The notes under the pieces: generated by a model
What the model saw: only the letters and a program-made list of their open reading frames with translations
Told to the model about the DNA's origin: nothing
The model's database searches: none
In this document: positions 25,687-34,252 of the stretch, one piece after another
Layout of the letters: every line of letters starts with the position of its first letter
Numbering within the stretch: the stretch's first letter is position 1
Position numbers and translations under genes: made by a program
From: Luteipulveratus halotolerans
GTDB taxonomy: Bacteria > Actinomycetota > Actinomycetes > Actinomycetales > Dermatophilaceae
Direction of reading: 5' to 3'
Assembly: GCF_001247745.1 (NCBI RefSeq)
Contig: NZ_LAIR01000002.1
Location: forward strand, 1,178,001-1,242,000
Length of the DNA: 64,000 nucleotides

Positions 25687-27270
25687 TCAGAGGCGACGCT
25701 GCAGGCCGCGCTGCCCGTCGAGCAGCTCGAACGATGCCCGCGTCGCCACCGAGGCGCCCGGCGTCGCCACGGTGGTGACCGCCCGGAAGTCGGCGGTCAT
25801 CGACCGCGGTGTGATGCGCGTACGGACGTAGCCCCGGTCGTCGTTGTAGTACTTCAGGTGCGGGTTGATGGCCATGGTCGGCTCGGTCGTCGAGCCGTCG
25901 CCGTCACCGGTCGAGGTGATCGAGGTGCACACCAGCTCCGAGCCGACCACGGGCGCGTCAGGATCGCGGTAGTCGACCTTGAGGTCGTTGGCCCAGCTGC
26001 GGTGCACGTCACCTGTGAGGACGACCGGGTTGCGGACGCCGGCGTCCACCCAGCCCTGGGTGATGCGTCGGCGTGAGGCGGCGTACCCGTCCCAGCCGTC
26101 CATCGAGACGTCGGTGACCTCGGCGCTGGCGTTGCGGTCCTTCTCGGCGAAGAACACCTGCTGCCCGAGCACGTCCCACTGGGCGCGCGAGGCGCGGAAC
26201 CCGTCGAGCAGCCACCGCTCCTGAAGGGGACCGGTGATCGTGCGCGACTCATCTAGCCGCGCATCGCAGTTGGGCTTCCAGCCGTCGCCGCAGGCCTGGT
26301 CGTCGCGGTACTGACGCGTGTCCATCATGTGGAAGGTCGCGAGCCGGCCCCAGGTGCTGCGGCGGTAGATCTTGATGCCGTCGCTGCTCGGGATGCTCGC
26401 GCGACGCAAGGGCATGTTCTCGTAGTAGGCCTGGAACGCCGCGCGGCGACGGGCCAGGAAGCGGGCGGTCGAGTCGTTGCCCTCGTCGGGCTTGGTGTTC
26501 TCGGGCACGTCGGCCGCCCAGTTGTTGTCGATCTCGTGGTCGTCGAAGACCACCAGCCACGGCGCGACCGCGTGGGCGGCCTGCAGGTCGGGGTCGGCCT
26601 TGTACTGAGCGTGCCGCTGGCGGTAGCTCGCGAGGTCGACCGTCTCCGGGCCGGCATGGTCGCGCACGTTGCCGCCGCGGCCCTGGTAGACGCCCGCCTT
26701 GTACTCGTACTGGTAGTCGCCGAGGTGCAGCACCAGACCCGGCTCGTCCTCCGCGAGGCGTCGGTAGGCCGTGAACCACCCGTGCTCGTACTGCGAGCAC
26801 GACGCGAACGCCATCGTCAGGGCGGACGCCATCTCGTGGGCGGCAGGGGTCGTGCGGGTACGACCGGTCGGGCTCAGGTGACGGTCGGTCCGGAAACGGT
26901 AGAAGTACTCCCGGCCCGCGAGCAGTCCGGTCAGCTCGACGTGCACGCTGTGCGCGGACTCGGGCCGTGCGGTCACGGCACCCCTGCGTACGACGTGTCG
27001 GAACTGCTCGTCCGTGGCGACCTCGTAGCGGACAGCGACCGGACGAGACGGCATACCGCCGAGTCCCGACTCATGAAGAGGGTCGGTGGCCAGACGGGTC
27101 CACAGGACGACACCGTCGGCGGTCGGGTCGCCGGATGCCACCCCGAGGGTGAACGGGTCGGACGCGGATGTGCTGGTCCGCGAGGACGACGAGGCCTGCG
27201 CGGCGAACGGGAGGGAGGCGGCGCCGGTGCCGACCGACGCGATCAGGAGACTTCTGCGGGAAAGGTCCAT
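25687..27270 (-). CDS. phoD: Alkaline phosphatase D family protein, Tat-exported
   Basis: A 527-residue phosphodiesterase/phosphatase of the PhoD family. The Tat signal is SRRSLLIAS at residues 4-12 with a hydrophobic stretch to AQASS. An N-terminal Ig-like domain holds FTLGVASGDPTADGVVLWTRL; the metallophosphatase core holds LVLHLGDYQYEY, VVFDDHEIDNNW and VVLTGDVHRSW, which supply the Fe/Ca ligands. PhoD enzymes release phosphate from diesters and teichoic acids outside the cell. Phosphate control is likely, but no PhoP box could be picked out in the short region upstream. Confidence 0.93.
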   Translation of the reverse strand: MDLSRRSLLIASVGTGAASLPFAAQASSSSRTSTSASDPFTLGVASGDPTADGVVLWTRLATDPLHESGLGGMPSRPVAVRYEVATDEQFRHVVRRGAVTARPESAHSVHVELTGLLAGREYFYRFRTDRHLSPTGRTRTTPAAHEMASALTMAFASCSQYEHGWFTAYRRLAEDEPGLVLHLGDYQYEYKAGVYQGRGGNVRDHAGPETVDLASYRQRHAQYKADPDLQAAHAVAPWLVVFDDHEIDNNWAADVPENTKPDEGNDSTARFLARRRAAFQAYYENMPLRRASIPSSDGIKIYRRSTWGRLATFHMMDTRQYRDDQACGDGWKPNCDARLDESRTITGPLQERWLLDGFRASRAQWDVLGQQVFFAEKDRNASAEVTDVSMDGWDGYAASRRRITQGWVDAGVRNPVVLTGDVHRSWANDLKVDYRDPDAPVVGSELVCTSITSTGDGDGSTTEPTMAINPHLKYYNDDRGYVRTRITPRSMTADFRAVTTVATPGASVATRASFELLDGQRGLQRRL

Positions 27271-27384
27271 GCCGGCCAGTCAAGGTCGGTGTCGTTCCTC
27301 GGGAGTGACTGTGCGGTGCACTCTGGGTGAAACGACGGCTCGGATCTGCAGCGCGCGGGCGTCCGGCGTCCCTAGGGTGTCCCC

Positions 27385-27753
27385 GTGGGCTTCTGGAACA
27401 AGAACAAGGAGATCGAGCGAGCGGGTGTCGGCGAGGAGCCGCTCGACCCGACCGCGCTGCTCGCCCTGGTCGACCAGATCGGCGAGGCATGCGCGGACGA
27501 GGTCGACCGGCAGGGCGCGGACGCCGACCAGGTGATGGCGACCGTCCGCCTCGATGACCTGCAGCGGGTCGCACGCGTCGAGCTCGCCTCGGACGGGCGG
27601 CCGCTGCTGGTTGGCAAGGGCTTCGTCCGAGAGCTCAACGCCCTCGCCGCGCCCCTGGTCAACCAGCCGGTCGGGCGGCGCCTCGCGACCATCGAGGCCA
27701 CTGTGGCCGACGGGCACCTGCACACGCAGATCACCTACAGCGACCGCACATGA
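27385..27753 (+). CDS. Hypothetical protein cotranscribed with an HD-domain protein
   Basis: A 122-residue soluble protein of unknown family. It starts MGFWNKNKEIER and has two parts: an acidic helical half (LDPTALLALVDQIGEACADEV) and a beta-rich half ending HLHTQITYSDRT. No known motif was found. The GTG start is 7 bases after TAGGGT (27373-27378), so the transcript is probably leaderless. Its stop overlaps the ATG of the HD-domain gene by 4 bases, suggesting that the two act together. Confidence 0.6.
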   Translation: MGFWNKNKEIERAGVGEEPLDPTALLALVDQIGEACADEVDRQGADADQVMATVRLDDLQRVARVELASDGRPLLVGKGFVRELNALAAPLVNQPVGRRLATIEATVADGHLHTQITYSDRT

Positions 27754-28388
27754 CCGACGCGGCCGATCGCGTACGTCGCCGGTGGCCGCTGGGTGACGGG
27801 GTCGCGCTGCGCGAGCGGGTCATCGCGGCGTACGAGCAGCCGTGGCGGCGCTATCACGACGTCCGCCATCTCGACGAGGTGCTTGCTCGGATCACCGAGA
27901 TCGGTTCGGAGGCAACAGATCTCGGCGTCGACCAACCAGTCGTGACGCTGGCTGCGTACTTCCATGACGTCGTCTACGCCACCGGCTCCGCGACTCACGT
28001 GAGCAACGAGGAGGCCTCGGCGCGGTGCGCCGAGGCCTGGCTGTCGTCGGCAGGTCTGTCCCGTGCGACGGTCTCCGAGGTCGCACGCCTCGTGCGGGGC
28101 ACCGCCGACCACGACAGTGATCCGACGGATGTCTCCGCTGCAGTGCTGTACGACGCCGACCTGGCCATCCTCGCCACGGCGCCCGAGCGCTACGCCGAGT
28201 ACGCCGCCGACGTCCGACGTGAGTACGCCGCCGTGCCGGACCCCGACTTCGCCGCGGGCCGTGCGCGCGTGCTGGCGTCCTTGCTGGAGCGCCCGAACGT
28301 CTTCGCCACTGCCTACGGCCAGGACCGGTGGGAGCATGCCGCCCGCGCCAACCTGCGTGCCGAGCTGTCGGTGCTGCGGCACTCATGA
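27750..28388 (+). CDS. HD-domain protein, predicted metal-dependent phosphohydrolase
   Basis: A 212-residue protein of the predicted HD superfamily hydrolase group. The motif WRRYHDVRHLDEVL near residues 32-45 supplies the first histidines, and LAAYFHDVVYATG near 72 supplies the HD pair; SNEEASA and YDADLAIL complete the pattern. Such proteins are putative nucleotide or phosphate-ester hydrolases, with unknown substrate. It overlaps the preceding gene by ATGA. The accessory low-GC gene begins 41 bases after it. Confidence 0.83.
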   Translation: MTDAADRVRRRWPLGDGVALRERVIAAYEQPWRRYHDVRHLDEVLARITEIGSEATDLGVDQPVVTLAAYFHDVVYATGSATHVSNEEASARCAEAWLSSAGLSRATVSEVARLVRGTADHDSDPTDVSAAVLYDADLAILATAPERYAEYAADVRREYAAVPDPDFAAGRARVLASLLERPNVFATAYGQDRWEHAARANLRAELSVLRHS

Positions 28389-28429
28389 GCCAGGATGACT
28401 GACAGTTCCGCGAGAGAAGGGGACGGGAA

Positions 28430-29806
28430 ATGGCCCAAGTACAGCACCGATACCTAGGGGTCTACGACCGGCCGCTTCTGCGCGACTGGACGTTCTGGTG
28501 GACCGTCGCGTGGGCGGCGCTATTCGAGATGTCGGCCATCTTTCCTGCTGAAGGAGTCGAGCAGACTGCTCCGACCTGGGTCAACGCTCTCTACTACTGG
28601 TTACTCGGCGCCTTGATCCCTGGATTTATCACGGCGCTGCTTCGCCGAGGAGTTCGGGCGCTTCGCTCCCGGAGAGCGGACTCGAGGGCGGTTTCCTCGA
28701 CTTCTGGTTTCGCGAGTCCTGGGCAGAGCTCCTGGCCGGGATCTACGCCGGTGCCGACATCGTCGTGGCCCGTCGAGTCGCCTGGGGTTGAGGCCCCGTC
28801 CCCGCGGGAACCATCGCGGCCGGTGCAACGCCAAGCGTTCCAGTCATCGAGGACGCCTGCGTCGGCGGTTCCGCCGGGCACGACGTCCGAGACACCGACA
28901 CAGATGTCGTCGTTCTCGGGATCAGGGCCACGAGAGTCGGAGCAGCTGCGTAGAGCCCGAGAGCACAGTCCTTTTCCGGTCGCCTCGTTGGCTAGGGCGA
29001 TGCAGACCGACTCGGACCCGCTGGAGCAGCATCGTCTACTTCTGGATCTCGGTGAGGCGCTTTCGGCGTGCTTGGGAGTCGTTTCGACCTCCTGGCTGGC
29101 AGCCGAGGATCCGGAAAGTTCTGCGCTTTCCGAGCTGGCCGACGCATTCTTCGCTCGCGGTGTATCTCAAGGGCACTGGCACCAGATCACCATTTCGGCC
29201 GCGAAGGCGATGGCGCTGGGAGATTCTGAGGTCGCGATTCCTGGATTTATTGAGAGCCTCGGAAAGAGTGATTCTAAATCCGCTATTGGCAGCCTTAGGA
29301 TGCTCTTGCAGGAACGAAATCTCAGCGCCCATGGCGGTCGTCCGACTACCCGAGGTGAGGCTGCCGCGCGACTTGCGGAGGGGTTGCCGCTGATCGAGAA
29401 CGCTCTGAGGAAGACGAGTTTTCTGGAAAGCGTGCCGTGGCTGTTGGTGCGAGATGTCAAGTTCGAGAGTCGCAGGGGAACATTCAGGGCAGACCTTGGA
29501 CGCGCGATGAACGACCACCCCGATTTCGAAGCTGCGCAGATGACGAACGTCGAGCCGCTCGAAGAGGGAAAGTTCTATTATTCGACCGGTAGCAGAATGG
29601 TCGAGATGTCGCCGTTGGTTGTATACAAATACTGTGCAAAGTGTCATCGCCCGGAGATGTTGTTCGCCGATCGCGTCGATCCGAGGAAGGGCGTCTCGCT
29701 GAAGAGCGTGCTCAGAGGCCATCAGTGGTTCGACGGTGAGCTGGCTGTTGACATGGCCGCGCTGCTGCGTCCTCCAGGCGGCGAGCGGGCTCCGGAGTTT
29801 GCCTGA
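28430..29806 (+). CDS. Low-GC membrane protein with HEPN-like and zinc-ribbon-like parts
   Basis: A 458-residue protein I cannot name. Two hydrophobic helices lie near 25-42 and 50-72, then a serine/proline-rich linker to about 160. The helical middle domain carries ERNLSAHGG, an R-x4-H motif (R296 to H301) of HEPN type. The C-terminus has CAKC (402-405) followed by LFADRV and LKSVLRGHQW, resembling the zinc-ribbon end found on many actinobacterial defence-associated HEPN proteins. Codon use after about 29150 contains many A/T third positions, unlike its neighbours, which suggests acquisition. An AGAAGGGGA site precedes the ATG. Role in phage or stress defence is only an inference. Confidence 0.6.
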   Translation: MAQVQHRYLGVYDRPLLRDWTFWWTVAWAALFEMSAIFPAEGVEQTAPTWVNALYYWLLGALIPGFITALLRRGVRALRSRRADSRAVSSTSGFASPGQSSWPGSTPVPTSSWPVESPGVEAPSPREPSRPVQRQAFQSSRTPASAVPPGTTSETPTQMSSFSGSGPRESEQLRRAREHSPFPVASLARAMQTDSDPLEQHRLLLDLGEALSACLGVVSTSWLAAEDPESSALSELADAFFARGVSQGHWHQITISAAKAMALGDSEVAIPGFIESLGKSDSKSAIGSLRMLLQERNLSAHGGRPTTRGEAAARLAEGLPLIENALRKTSFLESVPWLLVRDVKFESRRGTFRADLGRAMNDHPDFEAAQMTNVEPLEEGKFYYSTGSRMVEMSPLVVYKYCAKCHRPEMLFADRVDPRKGVSLKSVLRGHQWFDGELAVDMAALLRPPGGERAPEFA

Positions 29807-29945
29807 TCTGGCTGTTGGTGTCCTACAACGGACGCTGACGCCCGCGGCGGCGTGAGCCCCGAGACCCGAGGGATCGTCCTGGGCGCCGGCGACGTCAGAC
29901 CGCTCGAGTGCGACTCGCGGAGGGTCGTCCGACATCGGTGAGGGA

Positions 29946-30878
29946 GTGGCGCGGGTGCAGCACGAGGTGGAGCAGGACACGGTCCGGACGTTCGTCGAGG
30001 ACCTGATCGACCTTCGTGCGGCGGCGGGCTCTCCGTCGTACCGGGAGATGGCTCGCCGCTCGGGCTGCATCTCGCACACGACCCTGCACGACGCCACTCT
30101 CGGCGTACGGATGCCGACCTGGGCGACGACGGAGCAGTTCGTCCTCGCCTGTGGTGCACAGCCGCAGGACTGGGAGGACCGGTGGGCGCGCGCCCGTGAG
30201 GTGAGCCCGGTGAGCGGCCCGATCCCGGTCGCAGCAGCCCCCGTCCCGGTCGAAGAAGCCCCGGCACCGCAGATGGTGCTCGAGGAGCCCGCTGACCCCG
30301 AGCCCGTGCTGCGCTGGTGGGTGCGCTCACGAGGACCTGTCCTCGCTGCGGTCGTCGGTGCCGCGGCGACGCTGGCGGTCCTGGTCGTGGTCGGTGGGGT
30401 GCTGCCCGAGGCCACGGCGTCCGCTGCGGCGGCCCCTGCGGTGGCAGCGCCGGCGGCCCAGCACGGCGTCTCCGCATGTCGGCCGTCGACGAGTACGCCG
30501 GTCGCCGCGCCGGTGTGGACGCTTCAGCAGGACGTGACCCTGCCAGACTGCGCGAGCGTGGCGACCCACGAGCAGGTCACCAAGGTGTGGCGGCTGCGCA
30601 ACGTCAGCAGCCGACCCTGGCACTCCTACTACCTCGAGCGGATGGACGCCCCGCAGCGGTCCGACACCTGTCAGACCGATGAGCGCATCGTTCTGCCGAC
30701 CGTGGCTGCGGGAGCGCGGATCGACGTACGCGTCGGCGTGACCGCCCCCGACGTCGCCGGCGTCTGCGTCGTGCGCTGGGCTCTCAAGGACTCCTCCGGA
30801 CGACTCGCGGCTCCGGGGCAGGCTCCGCTGGACCTGCGCGTCGTGGTCGACGGACGGTTCGAGGCCGACGGCCCCTGA
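29946..30878 (+). CDS. HTH - transmembrane - NBR1/Ig-like domain protein
   Basis: A 310-residue one-pass membrane protein. An XRE-like helix-turn-helix occupies about 15-75 (YREMARRSGCISHTTLHDA). After an acidic, proline-rich linker, one transmembrane helix lies near 125-148 (GPVLAAVVGAAATLAVLVVV). The outer part ends in a beta sandwich with VTKVWRLRNVSSRPWHSYYL, resembling the NBR1-type Ig-like domain common on such actinobacterial proteins. Cysteines in the outer part may pair. The layout suggests a transmembrane transcription factor that binds something outside. GTG 29946 is the likely start. Confidence 0.7.
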   Translation: MARVQHEVEQDTVRTFVEDLIDLRAAAGSPSYREMARRSGCISHTTLHDATLGVRMPTWATTEQFVLACGAQPQDWEDRWARAREVSPVSGPIPVAAAPVPVEEAPAPQMVLEEPADPEPVLRWWVRSRGPVLAAVVGAAATLAVLVVVGGVLPEATASAAAAPAVAAPAAQHGVSACRPSTSTPVAAPVWTLQQDVTLPDCASVATHEQVTKVWRLRNVSSRPWHSYYLERMDAPQRSDTCQTDERIVLPTVAAGARIDVRVGVTAPDVAGVCVVRWALKDSSGRLAAPGQAPLDLRVVVDGRFEADGP

Positions 30879-30920
30879 CCGGGGGACGGACGTGTCGGAG
30901 GTCGCTGGCACAGTGGCGTC

Positions 30921-33900
30921 ATGCAGCGCGTCGACGGTCGCATCGTCCTCAGCCCGACAGACCTGACCAAGCATGTCGCGTGCCCGCACATCACCACTCT
31001 CGATCTGCAGTGGCTGAGCGACGACCGTGGTGAGCGTCGGCCGCAAGGGGCCGATGACGCTCTCAAGCTGGTCTTCGCCAAGGGCATCTCGCACGAGCGC
31101 GACTACCTCGCCCAGCTGCGTGAGCGCGGGCGGAGCGTCACCGAGATCTCAGACCGTGACCGAGTGCGTGCCGAGGCGGCGACGGTCGAGGCGATGCGCT
31201 CCGGCGCCGACGTCATCTACCAGGCGACACTGTTCGACGGGGTGTGGGTCGGGCACGCCGACTTCCTTCTGCGCCGCGAGATCCCGAGCGACCTCGGGTC
31301 GTGGTCCTACGACATCGCCGACACCAAGCTCGCGCGCCGGCTGAAGGTGCCGGCGCTCCTGCAGATGGCGATGTACGCCGAACGCCTCACCAGCCTGCAG
31401 GGTGTCGCGCCCCAGCAGCTCGTCGTGGTGACGGGCGACAAGCAGGAGCACCCGTGGCGGCTGGTCGACGTGGCCTCCTACGCCCGGCGGATCCGTGAGC
31501 GGCTCGAGGGCGTCGTCGCGGCACCGCCCGGCACCGAGCCCGCACCGGTGGCGCACTGCGTGATGTGCCGCTGGCAGACGGTGTGCGAGGAGCAGTGGGT
31601 CGCCGAGGACGACCTCGTCCAGGTGGCGGGTCTCCGGGGTGACCAGCGAATGGCGTTGCGGTCCAAGGGGATTGCCACCCTCACCCAGCTCGCCGAAGCC
31701 ACTCCCGAGCAGGTGGGTGACGCTCTCAGCCCGCTCACGCGCGACCGCCTGCTGCATCAGGCGCGGCTGCAGGTGCGCGAACGCGACGCGGGACAGGCGG
31801 CGTACGACCTCCTCCCACCCGAGCCGGGCAAAGGCCTCCAACGTCTGCCCGAGCCCGCGGGCGGTGACGTCTACCTCGACTTCGAGGGTGATCCGTGGGC
31901 CGCCGACGGCGCGGGTCACGAATACCTGGCGGGTCTGTGGGAGCGCTCGGGCACGTTCAGCTCGTGGTGGGCTCACGACTTCGAGCAGGAGGGCAAGCTC
32001 GTCACCGACCTCATCGACGACCTGATGCGCCGATGGGCCGCCGACCCCGGCATGCACATCTACCACTACGCGCCCTACGAGGTCACCGCGCTGCAGCGCA
32101 TGACTGCGCGTCATGCGACGCGCGAGGCCGAGCTCGACCAGCTGCTGCGCGCTGAGCGGTTCGTCGACCTCTACGCCGTGGTCAAGCAGGGATTGCGCAT
32201 CAGCAAGCCCTCGTACTCCATCAAGAAGCTCGAGGACTTCTACTGGGGCCACACCCGTACGGCGGAGAGTGACGACGAGGTCGCCGATGCGATGACCTCC
32301 GTCGTCGACTACGAGCGCTGGTTGACCGACGGCGACCAGTCGATCCTCGACGCGATCGAGAGCTACAACCGCGACGACGTGCGCTCGACCCATGACCTGC
32401 ACGTGTGGCTCGAGCAGCGACGCTCCGAGCTCGCCGGCACCGGGGTCGCCCTGAGCCGACCGACGCCACCGCCGCTGAAGGAGGTCAGTGAGGGCGAGCT
32501 GGCCGAGGCGGAGCTGTCCGAACGCCTGCTCGACGCCGGCCACTCCCTGCTCGCCGGCTGCGTCGGCTGGCACCGGCGGGAGGCGCGACCGGGGTGGTGG
32601 GCGTTCTTCCGCTACGGCGCGATGACCGACGAGGAGATCGTGGCTGACGGCACCGCGATCGGTCGGGCGGGCGGGCCGGTCTTCGTCGAGGACGTGCTCA
32701 GCAAGACCGGTCGGGCGACCTCGAAGCGGTGGCGCTACCCCTTCCCGGCGCAGGACTGCGGCCTGCGCGTCGGTAGCCGGCTGCACGACGTCGACTCAGG
32801 CGACAGCGTCGGTGAGGCGCTCGAGCTCGACCCGGTCGAGGGCTGGGTCGACCTCAAGGTCGGCGCGCGGTTCGAGCCCAAGCAGGTGCGCGGGTTCGGC
32901 CCGCCCGGGCCGATCGGTGACGAGGTCCTGCGTGGCTCCATCCAGCGGTGCGCCGACGAGGTCCTCGCCGGAGGCCGACCGCTCGGCGCCGCGCTGATCG
33001 ATCGGACGGTGCCGAGCGCCCGCGACCTCGAGCCGCGCGAGGGCGAGACGCCCAAGGACGTCGTCGTACGCGTGGGGTCGACCGTGCGGCAGCAGGTGCT
33101 GGCCGTGCAGGGTCCGCCCGGCACGGGCAAGACCTACGCAGCGTCGGCCCTGATCCGACAGCTGCTCGACAGCGGCAAGACCGTGGGGGTGACTGCGCTG
33201 TCGCACGCGGTGATCGAGAACCTCCTGCACGGTGTGGGGCGCCCGGCATGGCAGAAGGCCCCTGTCCCGGAGGAGCCACCGGATGACGGGATCACCCGGG
33301 TCTCCAGCAACGAGGCCATCGAGGCCGGGCTGTCCGACGGCAGCATCAACCTGGTCGGGGGCACTGCCTGGTTGTGGGCTCGCGAGTCGATGGCCGAGGC
33401 CGTCGATGTGCTCGTCATCGACGAGGCAGGGCAGTTCTCGCTGGCCAACGCTGTCGCCGTCGCGCAGGGCGCTCGGGCGCTGGTGCTGCTCGGCGATCCG
33501 CAGCAGCTGACGCAGCCGACCCAGGCGACGCACCCCTTCGGGGCCGGTGCGTCCGCTCTGGACCACCTGCTCGACGGCCACGACACGATCCCCGCCGACC
33601 GAGGCGTCTTCCTCGACCGCAGCTTCCGGATGCACCCGCAGGTCTGCTCGTTCGTCTCCGACCTCATGTACGACGGTCGCCTCCTGCCCGCCGACGGCCG
33701 CGACCGGCAGGTCGTCCGGGCGCCGGGACGGGTGAGCGGAGCCGGGCTGCGGTGGGTCCCGGTCGAGCACCATGGCAACGCCGCCGAGAGCGTCGAGGAG
33801 GCAGAGGCCGTACGCACCCTGGTCGCCGACCTCGTGCGCGGCACCTGGACCGACGCCGACGGCAATCAGCACGGTCTGACCGTCGACGACGTGCTCGTCG

Positions 33901-34229
33901 TGGCGGCCTACAACGCACATGTCGCCCAGCTGGCCGCGCACCTGCCTGATGGCGTACAGGTCGGCACGGTCGACCGGTTCCAGGGGCGTCAGGCCCCGGT
34001 CGTGATCTACGCGATGGGCGCGTCCTCGGCCGCCGAGGCGCCGCGTGGGGTCGACTTCCTCTACGACCTGCACCGCCTCAACGTCGCGGTCTCTCGCGCG
34101 AAGGCCATGGCGGTCGTGGTCGGCTCACCGGCACTGCTCGAGGCCGAGGTGCACACGCCGCAGCAGCTGCGATCGGTCAACGCGTTGTGCCGCTACGTCG
34201 ATCTGTCCGAGCAGCCCGGTGGCGGGTGA
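30921..34229 (+). CDS. TM0106-type RecB-like nuclease fused to SF1 helicase
   Basis: A 1102-residue fusion. The N-terminus is a RecB-like PD-(D/E)xK nuclease (GHADFLLR ... YDIADTKL), with an iron-sulfur set C21, C213, C216 and C222 as in Cas4 and AddB. A middle RNase H-like YprB domain holds VYLDFEGDPWA and ends YNRDDVRSTHDLHVWL. The C-terminus is an Upf1/Dna2-like helicase: GPPGTGKT at 731-738, DEAG at 834-837, and TVDRFQGRQAPVVI. It probably cuts and unwinds DNA in repair or defence. A CACAGT box ends 7 bases before the ATG. It is a single gene, with no Cas genes nearby. Confidence 0.88.
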   Translation: MQRVDGRIVLSPTDLTKHVACPHITTLDLQWLSDDRGERRPQGADDALKLVFAKGISHERDYLAQLRERGRSVTEISDRDRVRAEAATVEAMRSGADVIYQATLFDGVWVGHADFLLRREIPSDLGSWSYDIADTKLARRLKVPALLQMAMYAERLTSLQGVAPQQLVVVTGDKQEHPWRLVDVASYARRIRERLEGVVAAPPGTEPAPVAHCVMCRWQTVCEEQWVAEDDLVQVAGLRGDQRMALRSKGIATLTQLAEATPEQVGDALSPLTRDRLLHQARLQVRERDAGQAAYDLLPPEPGKGLQRLPEPAGGDVYLDFEGDPWAADGAGHEYLAGLWERSGTFSSWWAHDFEQEGKLVTDLIDDLMRRWAADPGMHIYHYAPYEVTALQRMTARHATREAELDQLLRAERFVDLYAVVKQGLRISKPSYSIKKLEDFYWGHTRTAESDDEVADAMTSVVDYERWLTDGDQSILDAIESYNRDDVRSTHDLHVWLEQRRSELAGTGVALSRPTPPPLKEVSEGELAEAELSERLLDAGHSLLAGCVGWHRREARPGWWAFFRYGAMTDEEIVADGTAIGRAGGPVFVEDVLSKTGRATSKRWRYPFPAQDCGLRVGSRLHDVDSGDSVGEALELDPVEGWVDLKVGARFEPKQVRGFGPPGPIGDEVLRGSIQRCADEVLAGGRPLGAALIDRTVPSARDLEPREGETPKDVVVRVGSTVRQQVLAVQGPPGTGKTYAASALIRQLLDSGKTVGVTALSHAVIENLLHGVGRPAWQKAPVPEEPPDDGITRVSSNEAIEAGLSDGSINLVGGTAWLWARESMAEAVDVLVIDEAGQFSLANAVAVAQGARALVLLGDPQQLTQPTQATHPFGAGASALDHLLDGHDTIPADRGVFLDRSFRMHPQVCSFVSDLMYDGRLLPADGRDRQVVRAPGRVSGAGLRWVPVEHHGNAAESVEEAEAVRTLVADLVRGTWTDADGNQHGLTVDDVLVVAAYNAHVAQLAAHLPDGVQVGTVDRFQGRQAPVVIYAMGASSAAEAPRGVDFLYDLHRLNVAVSRAKAMAVVVGSPALLEAEVHTPQQLRSVNALCRYVDLSEQPGGG

Positions 34230-34252
34230 CACGGTCCGAGCGATGGTGCCGC

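Noticed and set aside
28430..29806. Prophage or integrative element carrying the low-GC gene
   Set aside because: No integrase, attachment repeats, tRNA target or phage structural gene flanks it; only one gene deviates clearly.
30921..34229. Cas4 of a CRISPR system
   Set aside because: The nuclease belongs to the TM0106 type fused to a helicase; no array or other cas gene is present.
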